A stretch of 64,000 nucleotides of DNA, from the NCBI RefSeq assembly GCF_046250185.1, contig NZ_CP176469.1. One strand, 5' to 3'. The translations under genes were made by a program, and so were the position numbers. The DNA is from Litorimonas sp046250185. GTDB lineage: Bacteria; Pseudomonadota; Alphaproteobacteria; Caulobacterales; Maricaulaceae. Below the pieces are notes generated by a model. It did no database searches. It saw nothing but the letters and a program-made list of their open reading frames with translations, and was not told the DNA's origin. Positions 1 to 8,245 of the stretch are shown here, in pieces (within the stretch, counting starts at the first letter, position 1; every line of letters starts with the position of its first letter).

Positions 1-2
1 AA

Positions 3-1727
3 ATGGAAACGCGTCGGATCGTCAAAACTCCAGCGCAAACCGTTGAGCGTGTTGTGCCAGCTGTGACCAAGCAAGTGTCCCGTCGCGTCGTGAAAACGCC
101 AGCGTCAACACAAGAGCGCATGATCCCAGCTGTGACCAAGATGGAAACACGTCGTGTTGTCAAAACACCGGCGCGGACTGTCGAACGTCAAGTTCCAGCG
201 GTGACGAAGACTGTGTCTCGTCGTGTTGTGAAGACGCCAGCGTCAACACAAGAGCGCGTGATCCCAGCGGTTACGAAGATGGAAACACGTCGCATCGTGA
301 AAACGCCAGCCTCTACGGTTGAGCGCGCTATCCCAGCGGTCACGAAGCAAGTGTCACGTCGCGTCGTCAAGACACCGGCTCAGGTTCAGGAACGCATGGT
401 CCCAGCGATCACGAAGCCTGAAACACGCCGCGTCATCAAAACTCCGGCTCGCACAATCGAACGTGCTACACCGGCTGTGACGAAGACAGTGTCCCGTCGC
501 GTCGTCAAGACGCCAGCATCGACACAAGAGCGTGTGATCCCGGCTGTGACCAAAATGGAAACTCGCCGCATCGTGAAAACGCCTGCTGCGACAACTGAAC
601 GGGTCATCCCAGCTGTGACAGCTCAAGTCTCCCGCCGCGTCGTCAAGACACCGGCACGGACACAAGAGCGCGTCATTCCAGCTGTCACGAAGATGGAAAC
701 ACGTCGCATCGTGAAGACACCTGCCGCCACGACAGAACGGGTTATCCCAGCTGTCACGAAGCAAGTCTCTCGCCGCGTCGTGAAGACACCAGCGCAGACA
801 CAGGAACGCATGGTCCCGGCTGTGACGAAGATGGAAACACGTCGTCGCATCAAGACACCAGCAGCTACGACAGAGCGGGTTATCCCAGCTGTGACGAAGA
901 CAGTGTCGCGCCGCGTCGTCAAGACACCGGCTCGGACAACAGAACGGGCTATCCCCGCTGTGACCAAGCAAGTCTCTCGTCGCGTCGTTAAGACACCAGC
1001 CCGCACGATGGAACGCGCTGTTCCAGCCGTGACGAAGCAGGAAACACGTCGTGTTGTGAAGACGCCAGCGTCAACACAAGAGCGCGTGATCCCGGCTGTG
1101 ACCAAGATGGAAACACGTCGTGTCGTGAAGACACCAGCGCGGACTGTCGAACGTCAGGTTCCAGCGGTGACGAAGACGGTCTCCCGTCGTGTCGTGAAGA
1201 CGCCAGCGTCAACACAAGAGCGGGTTATCCCAGCTGTGTCTAAGCAGGTTCAACGCCGCGTGATGCGCACACCCGCGCAAACACAAGAGCGTGTGATCCC
1301 AGCGGTCATGAAGCCTGTGACACGTCAAGTCGTCAAAACGCCAGCTCGGACGCAAGAGCGTACGATCCCAGCGGTGACGAAAACGGTCGAGCGCCGTGTT
1401 GTGAAGACACCCGCTCGTACGGTTGAACGTGCCACACCAGCTGTGACTAAGACTGTCTCCCGCCGCGTCGTCAAGACACCGGCTCAGACGCAAGAGCGTG
1501 TGATCCCGGCTGTGTCGAAGCAAGTGACACGTCGTGTCATGCGCACTCCGGCTCAAACGCAAGAGCGTGTGATCCCGGCTGTGACAAAGACGGAAACACG
1601 TCGTCGGATTAAGACACCTGCGTCTACGCAAGAGCGTCGTATCCCAGCCGTGACCAAGCAGATCACGCGTCGTGTTGTGAAAACACCAGCGCGCACACAA
1701 GAGCGTGTCATCCCGGCCGTGACCAAG
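3..1727 (+). repeat. 25 tandem 69-bp coding repeats
   Basis: The DNA divides into exactly 25 units of 69 bp with no frame slip (25 x 69 = 1725). Units largely alternate between a METRR-type and a [QT]VSRR-type first half, so there is partly a 138-bp higher-order period. Units 3-4 and 17-18 encode the same 46 residues apart from one Thr-to-Ser change at the end, and unit 8 equals unit 4. This suggests segmental duplication inside the array. Degeneration begins at unit 26. Confidence 0.95.
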
Positions 1728-2624
1728 CAGGTTACACGTCGTGTGGTGGACAATGCGCCACGTGTTGAGCGTCGTGTTATCCCAGCGCGTTACGAGACTG
1801 TGACTGTCCAACGTGTGGCTCAACCAGCCCGCACTGAAACAGTCGTCATTCCAGCTCAGTTCGGCACAATCGAGCGTCGGACGCAAACCAGCCCAGAGCG
1901 TGCTGAATGGCGTCAGGTTCTTTGTGAAGCCAATGCAAGCCGTGAAGTGATCTCTGCGATCCAACGTGCTCTGCAGTCAGAAGGCTACTACAGAGGTACA
2001 ATCGACGGGTCACTCGGCCAGCGGACATATGCTGCGGTCGAAGCCTTCCAGAAAGCCCGTGGTCTCTCCACTGGTGGCCTGACACTGACAACAGTGGATG
2101 CCCTGGGTGTTAACTGGCGCTCAATGGTAACTGGTGGCTCTGCCACGATGGGTACCTCCGGTGGCTTCTCAACAGGCGGCACTGCGACAGGTGGATCAAC
2201 TGGCTTTACAACAGGCACAACAGTTGGAACATCAGGCTCCATGACAACTGGCGGATCATCTGCCAGCGGTTACACAATCGGATCTGACGGCTCTGTCCGG
2301 AATGCATCTGGTGTGATGATCGGACGTCTGAATGCGGCTGGCGACGTTGTGAATGCATCGGGTCAAGTCATCGTTCGCGGATTGTCTGCCACAGGCGGGT
2401 CAGTCACTTCGGGCATGACAACTGGCGGCATGACAACTGGTGGAATGTCTACAGGCGGCATGTCGACAGGCGGAAGCACTGGCGGAATGTCAGCGGGTGA
2501 CTTCACAGTCCGCGCCGACGGGTCAGTCGTTAACGGCTCTGGCACTGTCATCGGTCAAGTGAACGCGAATGGCGAGATCGTGGCTAATGGCCAAGTGATC
2601 GGCCGCGTCCGTCCACGCAACTAA
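3..2624 (+). CDS. repetitive basic peptidoglycan-binding surface protein (5' end outside window)
   Basis: The visible 873 residues begin with 25 consecutive 23-residue repeats (cores RRVVKTPA and ERVIPAVTK). Three degenerate copies follow, then a PG_binding_1-like domain near residues 645-690 with the typical AIQRAL..GYYRGTIDG..G..T..AV..FQ pattern. The tail is Gly/Thr/Ser/Met rich (TGGMTTGGMSTGG) and holds two related modules near residues 757-795 and 833-870 (GSVxNxSGxxIGxxNAxG). The protein is very rich in Arg, Lys and Pro. The first visible Met is probably not the start: it is the first residue of a repeat, and the two bases before it fit the Lys codon that ends a preceding repeat. The inferred role is a wall-associated or periplasmic structural protein; no enzyme motif is visible. 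A strong terminator follows. Confidence 0.75.
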   Translation: METRRIVKTPAQTVERVVPAVTKQVSRRVVKTPASTQERMIPAVTKMETRRVVKTPARTVERQVPAVTKTVSRRVVKTPASTQERVIPAVTKMETRRIVKTPASTVERAIPAVTKQVSRRVVKTPAQVQERMVPAITKPETRRVIKTPARTIERATPAVTKTVSRRVVKTPASTQERVIPAVTKMETRRIVKTPAATTERVIPAVTAQVSRRVVKTPARTQERVIPAVTKMETRRIVKTPAATTERVIPAVTKQVSRRVVKTPAQTQERMVPAVTKMETRRRIKTPAATTERVIPAVTKTVSRRVVKTPARTTERAIPAVTKQVSRRVVKTPARTMERAVPAVTKQETRRVVKTPASTQERVIPAVTKMETRRVVKTPARTVERQVPAVTKTVSRRVVKTPASTQERVIPAVSKQVQRRVMRTPAQTQERVIPAVMKPVTRQVVKTPARTQERTIPAVTKTVERRVVKTPARTVERATPAVTKTVSRRVVKTPAQTQERVIPAVSKQVTRRVMRTPAQTQERVIPAVTKTETRRRIKTPASTQERRIPAVTKQITRRVVKTPARTQERVIPAVTKQVTRRVVDNAPRVERRVIPARYETVTVQRVAQPARTETVVIPAQFGTIERRTQTSPERAEWRQVLCEANASREVISAIQRALQSEGYYRGTIDGSLGQRTYAAVEAFQKARGLSTGGLTLTTVDALGVNWRSMVTGGSATMGTSGGFSTGGTATGGSTGFTTGTTVGTSGSMTTGGSSASGYTIGSDGSVRNASGVMIGRLNAAGDVVNASGQVIVRGLSATGGSVTSGMTTGGMTTGGMSTGGMSTGGSTGGMSAGDFTVRADGSVVNGSGTVIGQVNANGEIVANGQVIGRVRPRN

Positions 2625-2675
2625 GCCAAACTCATTACAGGCTCGCGCGCGCGGGGGCCTGCAGACAAAATTCAA

Positions 2676-2710
2676 AACCTCCGTAGCTTTGGTTACGGGG
2701 GTTTTTCTTT
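2676..2710 (+). terminator. intrinsic terminator of the repeat-protein gene
   Basis: A 10-bp stem (AACCTCCGTA at 2676-2685 pairing with TACGGGGGTT at 2694-2703, one G-T pair) with an 8-nt loop is followed by a T-rich run. It lies 52 bp past the stop codon at 2624. Confidence 0.85.
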
Positions 2711-2785
2711 GTCTAAAATTTCTGGATCAAACTTGACTATATTTTGACTAGATATTGGATTGAAAGTTTAAGCAGACCCCAATCC

Positions 2786-2818
2786 AGAATTCACGCTTAT
2801 AGTAAGAATTTCACGCTT
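2786..2818. repeat. direct repeat upstream of the rplU promoter
   Basis: TCACGCTT occurs at 2791-2798 and 2811-2818, each preceded by AGAAT or AGAATT. The cores are 20 bp apart, about two helical turns, and lie about 100 bp upstream of the promoter at 2913. This may be an activator or repressor site. The rest of the 412-bp gap between 2624 and 3037 holds the terminator, this repeat and the promoter; I see no gene in it. Confidence 0.35.
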
Positions 2819-2912
2819 GGATCTGCACTTTAGGCTCTGCACACTTGGCATCAGCTCTTAGCTTTACCCTTGGAAACCACACGCCAAACCTCACATCGCC
2901 GCAGTCCCTGTG

Positions 2913-2940
2913 TTGACAGGGCGAAACCCCAATGTATAAG
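2913..2940 (+). promoter_or_regulatory. sigma-70-type promoter of rplU-rpmA
   Basis: A perfect -35 box TTGACA (2913-2918) is separated by 16 bp from TATAAG (2935-2940), which matches the -10 consensus at five of six positions. Transcription would start near 2947, giving a leader of about 90 nt before the rplU start at 3037. It is the best-looking promoter I found in the window, as expected for ribosomal protein genes. Confidence 0.7.
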
Positions 2941-3036
2941 GCGCGCTTGAGTTTAGACTCGCTGAATTTGTGTTTTGCGCGTCTGTCATTTTGACACAGT
3001 TCGAGCCTACTTATGGCTTTTATGAAGGAACAGACT

Positions 3037-3348
3037 ATGTTTGCAGTCATTCAGACTGGTGGTAAACAATATAAAGTCGCCAAAGACGATATTATTATCA
3101 TCGAAAAATTAGATGCCGAAACAGGCAAAAAAGTCACATTCGGTGACGTGCTCATGGCCGGTTCCGGTGCTGACGTCAAAGTCGGCGCTCCCCTCGTCAG
3201 CGGTGCATCCGTCACTGGCGAAGTGATCGAGCAACGCAAAGGTGATAAAGTCCTCGTCTTCAAAAAGAAGCGTCGTCAAAATTACCGTCGTAAAAAAGGG
3301 CATCGTCAAAACGAGACCGTTGTTAAAATCACAGGAATCAAAGGCTAG
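3037..3348 (+). CDS. rplU: 50S ribosomal protein L21
   Basis: The 103-residue protein starts MFAVIQTGGKQYKV, the standard L21 N-terminus, and has a basic C-terminal half (KKKRRQNYRRKKGHRQ) that contacts 23S rRNA. The start at 3037 is preferred over an in-frame ATG at 3013 for two reasons: AAGGA lies 7 nt upstream, and the length then equals that of E. coli L21. It is the first gene of the rplU-rpmA pair driven by the promoter at 2913. Confidence 0.97.
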   Translation: MFAVIQTGGKQYKVAKDDIIIIEKLDAETGKKVTFGDVLMAGSGADVKVGAPLVSGASVTGEVIEQRKGDKVLVFKKKRRQNYRRKKGHRQNETVVKITGIKG

Positions 3349-3383
3349 AGCTCCGCGCTCGCCTTTCAGACTAGGAGCTTAAA

Positions 3384-3653
3384 ATGGCACATAAAAAAGC
3401 AGGTGGTTCATCCAATAACGGTCGCGATAGTGCAGGCCGTCGTCTTGGCGTGAAAAAATCAGGTGGCCAAGCGGTCATTCCAGGTAACATCATCATCCGT
3501 CAACGTGGCACGAAATACTATCCCGGCACAAATGTCGGCATGGGCAAAGACCACACACTCTTCGCACTGACAGAAGGTCGCGTCACATTTGCAACGAAAC
3601 GCAATGAGCGCACATATGTCTCCGTCGAGCCAATGGCGAAGGCTGCTGAATAG
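3384..3653 (+). CDS. rpmA: 50S ribosomal protein L27
   Basis: The 89-residue protein starts MAHKKAGGSSNNGRDS, the classic L27 tail that reaches towards the peptidyl transferase centre. There is no N-terminal cleavable extension of the Firmicutes kind. The GTKYYPGTNVGMGKDHTLFA block is diagnostic. AGGAGC lies just upstream of the start. The gene follows rplU after 35 bp and is followed by a small inverted repeat (3654-3673) and an intrinsic terminator. Confidence 0.98.
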   Translation: MAHKKAGGSSNNGRDSAGRRLGVKKSGGQAVIPGNIIIRQRGTKYYPGTNVGMGKDHTLFALTEGRVTFATKRNERTYVSVEPMAKAAE

Positions 3654-3702
3654 CAACCCTATTGCATGGGTTGCCCCTGATAAGGCGATCCGATGAATAG
3701 CA

Positions 3703-3732
3703 GGGAAATCGGGTCTCCGGTTTCCCTTTTTT
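3703..3732 (+). terminator. intrinsic terminator after rpmA
   Basis: GGGAAATCGG (3703-3712) pairs with CCGGTTTCCC (3717-3726, one G-T pair) across a GTCT tetraloop, followed by six T. It separates the ribosomal protein genes from the GNAT-obgE group, so obgE probably depends on readthrough or on a promoter I could not identify. Confidence 0.85.
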
Positions 3733-3777
3733 ATTGCCCTGCCCGCCCTGCCGCACTGGCTCAGAGGAGGCGCGCAT

Positions 3778-4341
3778 ATGAGACTTATATTACACACCGA
3801 CAGGCTCGTCCTTCGCCCTTGGCGGCACAGCGACGCCCCTGAATTCGCGCGACTGGCAAGTGATCTGGATGTAGCACGTATGACGGGCTCATTCCCCCAC
3901 CCTATGCCTGAAATGTCAGCCGAATTTAAGATCACTCATATGCTAGCGCGCCAGCGCATGGGCAAAGCCCATCCCTACGTTATAACTCAACCCAATGATG
4001 ATCGGCTGATGGGCACGACTGACCTGTTTGATAACGGCGAAACCAACAGCTTTGAAATCGGATACTGGCTGGGCAAACCTCATCAAGGACACGGCTACGC
4101 AACAGAAGCGGTGACAGCCGTCATCCAAGAAGCCCGTAACACGCTCGGCACGCAGACGATTACAGCCGGCGTCTTTACCGACAATCCTGCCAGCCTGCGT
4201 GTGCTGCAAAAACTGGGCTTTGAAATTACGGGAATGGACGACAACTACTTCTCCATGGCCCGCATGACCAAAGCCCCCAGCCATATCCTACAGCTGGACT
4301 TGGCGAAGTCTCATCTAGCCATGGCCAGTGAGGACGCGTAA
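3778..4341 (+). CDS. GNAT family N-acetyltransferase, RimJ/RimL type
   Basis: The 187-residue protein starts MRLILHTDRLVLRPWRHSD, the usual opening of RimJ/RimL-like acetyltransferases. It contains the acetyl-CoA region (GYWLGKPHQGHGYATEAV) around residues 97-115 and a late NPASLRVLQKLGF motif. The family acetylates N-terminal amines of ribosomal proteins or small molecules; the substrate here is unknown. GAGGAGG sits 6 nt before the start. A GNAT gene between rpmA and obgE is common in alphaproteobacteria. Confidence 0.88.
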   Translation: MRLILHTDRLVLRPWRHSDAPEFARLASDLDVARMTGSFPHPMPEMSAEFKITHMLARQRMGKAHPYVITQPNDDRLMGTTDLFDNGETNSFEIGYWLGKPHQGHGYATEAVTAVIQEARNTLGTQTITAGVFTDNPASLRVLQKLGFEITGMDDNYFSMARMTKAPSHILQLDLAKSHLAMASEDA

Positions 4342-4350
4342 GAGGCGCAT

Positions 4351-5433
4351 ATGAAATTTCTTGATCAAGCTAAAATCTATATTCGGTCCGGTAATGGCGG
4401 GGCGGGGTCTGTGTCGTTTCGGCGCGAGAAGTTTGTGGCCTTTGGCGGCCCGAATGGCGGCGACGGCGGACGCGGCGGCGATGTGTGGATCGAGGCCACG
4501 CGGAGCCTCAACACCCTCATCGATTACCGCTACCGCCAGCATTTTATTGCCAAAACGGGCATGCACGGCATGGGCCGCGATCGGCACGGCGCAGCTGGCG
4601 AGGATGTGGTCCTGAAAGTCCCTGTCGGCACGCAGATCATTGAGGACGGCACGGACGCTATTTTAGCGGATCTCACCGAGGACGGCGAGCGTATCTTGCT
4701 GGCCAAAGGCGGCAATGGCGGCTGGGGCAATGCGCGGTTTAAGTCTGCGACGAACCAAGCGCCGCGCAATGCTAATCCTGGCGAAGACGGCGAGGAACGC
4801 GCAATTTGGTTGCGCCTGAAACTCATCGCAGATGCTGGGCTGATTGGCCTCCCTAATGCGGGGAAATCTACATTCTTGGCGGCTGTTTCTGCCGCAACGC
4901 CCAAGACGGCGGACTATCCTTTTACAACACTCCATCCCCATCTTGGCGTCGTCAGCCTCGGTACAGCGGATCGCTTTGTGATCGCCGATCTGCCAGGCTT
5001 GATAGAAGGCGCGAGCGAAGGCGCGGGGCTCGGACATCGCTTTCTGGGCCATGCGGAACGCTGTGCCGCTATCGTGCATTTGATCGACGCAACCTCCGAT
5101 GATCCTATCGAGAGCTACCGCACGATCCGCAATGAGCTTGAAACCTATGACGACGAGTTCAACGACAAGCCAGAGATTATCGCTCTGACGAAATGCGATG
5201 CGTTAGACGACGATATGATCGCCCTCGTCGCGTCTGAGTTTGAGGCTGCCATCGACGTCAAGCCCTTCACCATTTCGAGCGTGGCCCAGCAAGGCATGAC
5301 TGAGTTGATTGCGGCCATTTACCGTCACGTCGAAGTGCGTCGCGCTGAAGAGTTCAAAGCCCGCGAAGCCAAACGCCGCCAGATTGCGATTGATAGCGGC
5401 GAGATTGAAGAAACAAAGGGCTGGTCGCCGTAA
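4351..5433 (+). CDS. obgE: GTPase Obg/CgtA
   Basis: The 360-residue protein starts MKFLDQAKIYIRSGNGGAG and has the Gly-rich Obg fold (residues 1-158). The G domain follows with G1 GLPNAGKST, G2 TTLHPHLG, G3 DLPGLIEGA, G4 TKCD and G5 ISSVAQQG. It is an essential GTPase associated with the 50S subunit, acting in ribosome maturation and growth control. The C-terminal extension is short, as in other alphaproteobacterial Obg proteins. It follows the GNAT gene by 9 bp and is 3 bp from proB, so the group is probably one transcript. Confidence 0.97.
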   Translation: MKFLDQAKIYIRSGNGGAGSVSFRREKFVAFGGPNGGDGGRGGDVWIEATRSLNTLIDYRYRQHFIAKTGMHGMGRDRHGAAGEDVVLKVPVGTQIIEDGTDAILADLTEDGERILLAKGGNGGWGNARFKSATNQAPRNANPGEDGEERAIWLRLKLIADAGLIGLPNAGKSTFLAAVSAATPKTADYPFTTLHPHLGVVSLGTADRFVIADLPGLIEGASEGAGLGHRFLGHAERCAAIVHLIDATSDDPIESYRTIRNELETYDDEFNDKPEIIALTKCDALDDDMIALVASEFEAAIDVKPFTISSVAQQGMTELIAAIYRHVEVRRAEEFKAREAKRRQIAIDSGEIEETKGWSP

Positions 5434-5436
5434 ATC

Positions 5437-6552
5437 ATGTCTGCTCTGCCGCGTTATAACCGTCTTGTGATTAAAATCGGGTCGGCCATATTGGTGGACG
5501 CGGAGACCGGCTTATTGCGTTCGGATTGGCTCGATCAATGCGCAACTGACATTAAAGCGCTTCGCGATCAAGGTACGCAGATTGTGCTGGTAAGTTCAGG
5601 CGCAATAGCGCTGGGGCGTAAGCGTCTTGCCTTGTCGGGAAAGCTATCATTGTCAGAAAAACAGGCTTGTGCGAGCGTGGGTCAATCGCGCCTTACTCAG
5701 GCCTATGAACGGGCATTGGGCGCACAAGATATTATCGCGGCACAAGCGCTGCTAACGCTGCGCGATACGGAAAACCGCTTGCGCTGGCTCAATGCGCGGA
5801 GTTCTATGGAGACATTGATCGGGCTAGGCGCAATCCCTGTCATCAATGAAAACGATACTGTGGCAACAGATGAAATTCGCTATGGCGATAATGACCGTTT
5901 GGCTGCACGAGCCGCACAGATGTTGGGCGCAGACGGCTTGATATTACTCTCTGATATTGACGGGCTCTACACCGCAGACCCCCGCACTAACACTGATGCA
6001 AAACACTTACCAGAGATCGAGGCACTGACAGACGACATCATGGCGATGGGAGCTGGCGCAAATACCAGCGCAGCCGTCGGCACGGGAGGCATGGCGACAA
6101 AGCTACTCGCAGCTAAGATCGCCACGCAAGCAGGTTGTGAAATGATCATCTGCGACGGGCGCAAAGTTGGCGCATTAGGAGCGCTGGTCCAAGGTGCAAA
6201 ACATTCACGGTTCCTCGCGCAGCAATCGCCTAAAAATGCCCGGGCGCAGTGGATTGCAGGCACGCTTAAACCTCGCGGCGCGGTGCAGATTGATGCAGGA
6301 GCTGAAGCCGCCTTGGCGAGAGGTAAAAGCCTACTCGCGGCGGGTGTTACGCGCATTATTGGCACTTTCGGCAAAGGCGACGCCGTCACGGTCAGAACGG
6401 CAGCGGGACAGGACATAGCCCGCGGCTTGATTGCCTATAGTAGCACTGACGCTACGCAAATCGTGGGTGTCAAATCTTCGGAAATAGAGCGCGTTTTAGG
6501 GTATCAAAACGGGACAGCACTGATCCACCGTGATAATTTGGCGATGTTATGA
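5437..6552 (+). CDS. proB: glutamate 5-kinase
   Basis: The 371-residue protein has an amino-acid kinase domain (IKIGSAI, VSSGAIALG, INENDTVATDEIRYGDNDRLAA, GTGGMATKLLAAKIA) and a C-terminal PUA domain starting near residue 275 (GAVQIDAGAEAAL). It phosphorylates L-glutamate in the first step of proline synthesis in the cytoplasm. It lies immediately after obgE. Its last 23 bp overlap the longest possible reading of nadD. Confidence 0.96.
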   Translation: MSALPRYNRLVIKIGSAILVDAETGLLRSDWLDQCATDIKALRDQGTQIVLVSSGAIALGRKRLALSGKLSLSEKQACASVGQSRLTQAYERALGAQDIIAAQALLTLRDTENRLRWLNARSSMETLIGLGAIPVINENDTVATDEIRYGDNDRLAARAAQMLGADGLILLSDIDGLYTADPRTNTDAKHLPEIEALTDDIMAMGAGANTSAAVGTGGMATKLLAAKIATQAGCEMIICDGRKVGALGALVQGAKHSRFLAQQSPKNARAQWIAGTLKPRGAVQIDAGAEAALARGKSLLAAGVTRIIGTFGKGDAVTVRTAAGQDIARGLIAYSSTDATQIVGVKSSEIERVLGYQNGTALIHRDNLAML

Positions 6553-7192
6553 TAGTGATTTCCGTCAATATGCTCGCGCTCAGACACGTGGCGACACAAC
6601 ACAGGGCCATCCGTCCGTGAGGCTTGAGGACAACCAGTCTATCGGGCTATTCGGCGGGTCATTTAATCCCGCCCATGCTGGGCATATGCACGTCGCAGAA
6701 GCCGGACTGAGGGAGTTGGGGCTAGACCGTATCTGGTGGCTCGTCAGTCCACAAAACCCGCTTAAACCCAGGCAACCGAGCTACGCGTCGCGCGCCAAAA
6801 CTGTCCGCAATCTCCCGTTAAAACCTCGCATGCAGATCAGCGAGGCGGAGCAAGACATCGGCAGCAATTATACCATCGACCTCATCCGTGGATTACAGCA
6901 GCGCTACCCTCTGACGCGCTTTGTGTTTCTGATGGGCGCCGACAATTTCGCACAATTACCCCGCTGGAAGAACTGGCAGGAGATCATGGCGCGTGTCCCG
7001 ATTGCCGTCATCGCCCGTCCACAAAGTCCGATCAGAGCGCGACTCGGCCAAGTTGCGCGGCAATATGCTGATGCGCGTATTCCAGAGGCGCAGGCCCACC
7101 AACTGCAATTTTATTCCGCTCCGTGCTGGACATATCTGACTTTGCCACTACATGCACAGTCCTCGTCAGCGATACGCGCCCAGACGACATAG
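6530..7192 (+). CDS. nadD: nicotinate-nucleotide adenylyltransferase
   Basis: The nucleotidyltransferase motif GLFGGSFNPAHAGH and the later MGADNFAQLPRWKNW are diagnostic of NadD, which makes nicotinate adenine dinucleotide in NAD synthesis. The start is uncertain. The GTG at 6530 overlaps the end of proB by 23 bp and gives 220 residues with a 37-residue non-conserved lead. A second GTG at 6617 removes 29 of these and leaves only eight residues before GLFGGSFNP. No in-frame ATG lies before the motif. Confidence 0.93.
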   Translation: MIIWRCYDSDFRQYARAQTRGDTTQGHPSVRLEDNQSIGLFGGSFNPAHAGHMHVAEAGLRELGLDRIWWLVSPQNPLKPRQPSYASRAKTVRNLPLKPRMQISEAEQDIGSNYTIDLIRGLQQRYPLTRFVFLMGADNFAQLPRWKNWQEIMARVPIAVIARPQSPIRARLGQVARQYADARIPEAQAHQLQFYSAPCWTYLTLPLHAQSSSAIRAQTT

Positions 7193-7228
7193 CGAAGCTT
7201 CGCTAGCCATAGCCAGATTGAAAAAACC

Positions 7229-7711
7229 ATGTTAAACGCCACAAAAGATATTCAACAGGAGAGCCTTCTGTCCGCCGAAACAAATCTAGACGCCGCGCCG
7301 AAAAAGCCACGCACAAAAGTCGAAAAAGAGATCAAAGCCCTCTCTGATTACATACAGTCGAATCTGGATGAAAATTCTGCTCAGGATATTATCGAGATCG
7401 ATATTCGCGGCAAAAGCTCTATCGCGGATTACATGATTGTGGCCTCGGGTCGCTCTAACCGCCACGTTGGCGCGCTCGCGGATTACGTCCAGCGCGGCCT
7501 CAAAGATCAGGGTCTGAAAAACCTTGGTATAGAAGGCTTAAAAGGCTGCGACTGGGTGTTGATTGATGCGGGCGACGTGATTGTCCACATCTTCCGCCCC
7601 GAAGTGCGCGTGTTCTATAACCTCGAAAAAATCTGGTCGGTGCCATTGCCGGAAGGTCTGCAAAACGTGGCCGAGTCTGCGCCAGACGACGATTACGAAG
7701 CGCCTGTCTAG
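7229..7711 (+). CDS. rsfS: ribosomal silencing factor RsfS
   Basis: The 160-residue protein has a RsfS/Iojap domain from about residue 32 (DIRGKSSIADYMIVASGRSNRHVGA, EGLKGCDWVLIDAGDVIVHIF, YNLEKIW). RsfS binds ribosomal protein L14 and blocks subunit joining during starvation. The N-terminal 30 residues are an unconserved charged lead. The gene sits between nadD and rlmH, the usual bacterial order, and ends 2 bp before rlmH. Confidence 0.95.
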   Translation: MLNATKDIQQESLLSAETNLDAAPKKPRTKVEKEIKALSDYIQSNLDENSAQDIIEIDIRGKSSIADYMIVASGRSNRHVGALADYVQRGLKDQGLKNLGIEGLKGCDWVLIDAGDVIVHIFRPEVRVFYNLEKIWSVPLPEGLQNVAESAPDDDYEAPV

Positions 7712-7713
7712 AC

Positions 7714-8184
7714 ATGAAGATTATCTTGCGTGGCGGCGGCGTAATGCGCTCTGGCCCAGAACGCGAGATGGTGGATGACTATATCCAACGCGCTAATGGC
7801 CTAGCGCGCGGCACTGGCTTCACCTCTGTCGTCGAAGAAGGCATCGATTTGCGAAGTTGTAAATCACGCGCAGATGAGACTGATAAACTGCTCAGCGGGA
7901 TCGATAGCACGGCCCGTCTGATTCTTTTTGATGAACGCGGAAAACAACCAAGCTCTCGCGATATTGCCAAGCAAATAGGCGGCTGGCGCGATGACGGTAT
8001 CAGTAGCAGCTACTTCCTGATTGGTGGTGCCGATGGGTTCGAGCCGTCCGCGCTACCCGCTGGCGTCACCCGCTGGGCCTTTGGCGCGCAAGTTTGGCCG
8101 CATAAGCTAGTCCGCGTTATGGCAAGTGAGCAGATCTACCGCGCCCTCTCGATCTTAGCTGGCACACCGTATCACCGCGATTAA
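7714..8184 (+). CDS. rlmH: 23S rRNA (pseudouridine1915-N3)-methyltransferase
   Basis: The 156-residue SPOUT methyltransferase has the SAM-binding knot motif FLIGGADGF and the C-terminal block WPHKLVRVMASEQIYRA..I..G.PYHRD, both diagnostic of RlmH. It methylates pseudouridine 1915 in helix 69 of 23S rRNA. It follows rsfS by 2 bp and is probably co-transcribed with it. Confidence 0.96.
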   Translation: MKIILRGGGVMRSGPEREMVDDYIQRANGLARGTGFTSVVEEGIDLRSCKSRADETDKLLSGIDSTARLILFDERGKQPSSRDIAKQIGGWRDDGISSSYFLIGGADGFEPSALPAGVTRWAFGAQVWPHKLVRVMASEQIYRALSILAGTPYHRD

Positions 8185-8245
8185 AGCAATCAGGGCTACG
8201 TAATTTCATCTGGCAGTTTTGCGCGAATTGACATAGCAAATTGAT

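Noticed and set aside
188..2551. Long antisense open frames (60-251 codons) opposite the 69-bp repeat array
   Set aside because: They repeat with the same 69-bp period, give low-complexity Arg/Cys/His-rich products and arise because the sense repeats happen to lack stop triplets in the other frames.
2811..3050. 79-codon minus-strand frame across the rplU promoter and start
   Set aside because: It overlaps the promoter, leader and start of rplU, has no ribosome binding site that I can see and resembles no family.
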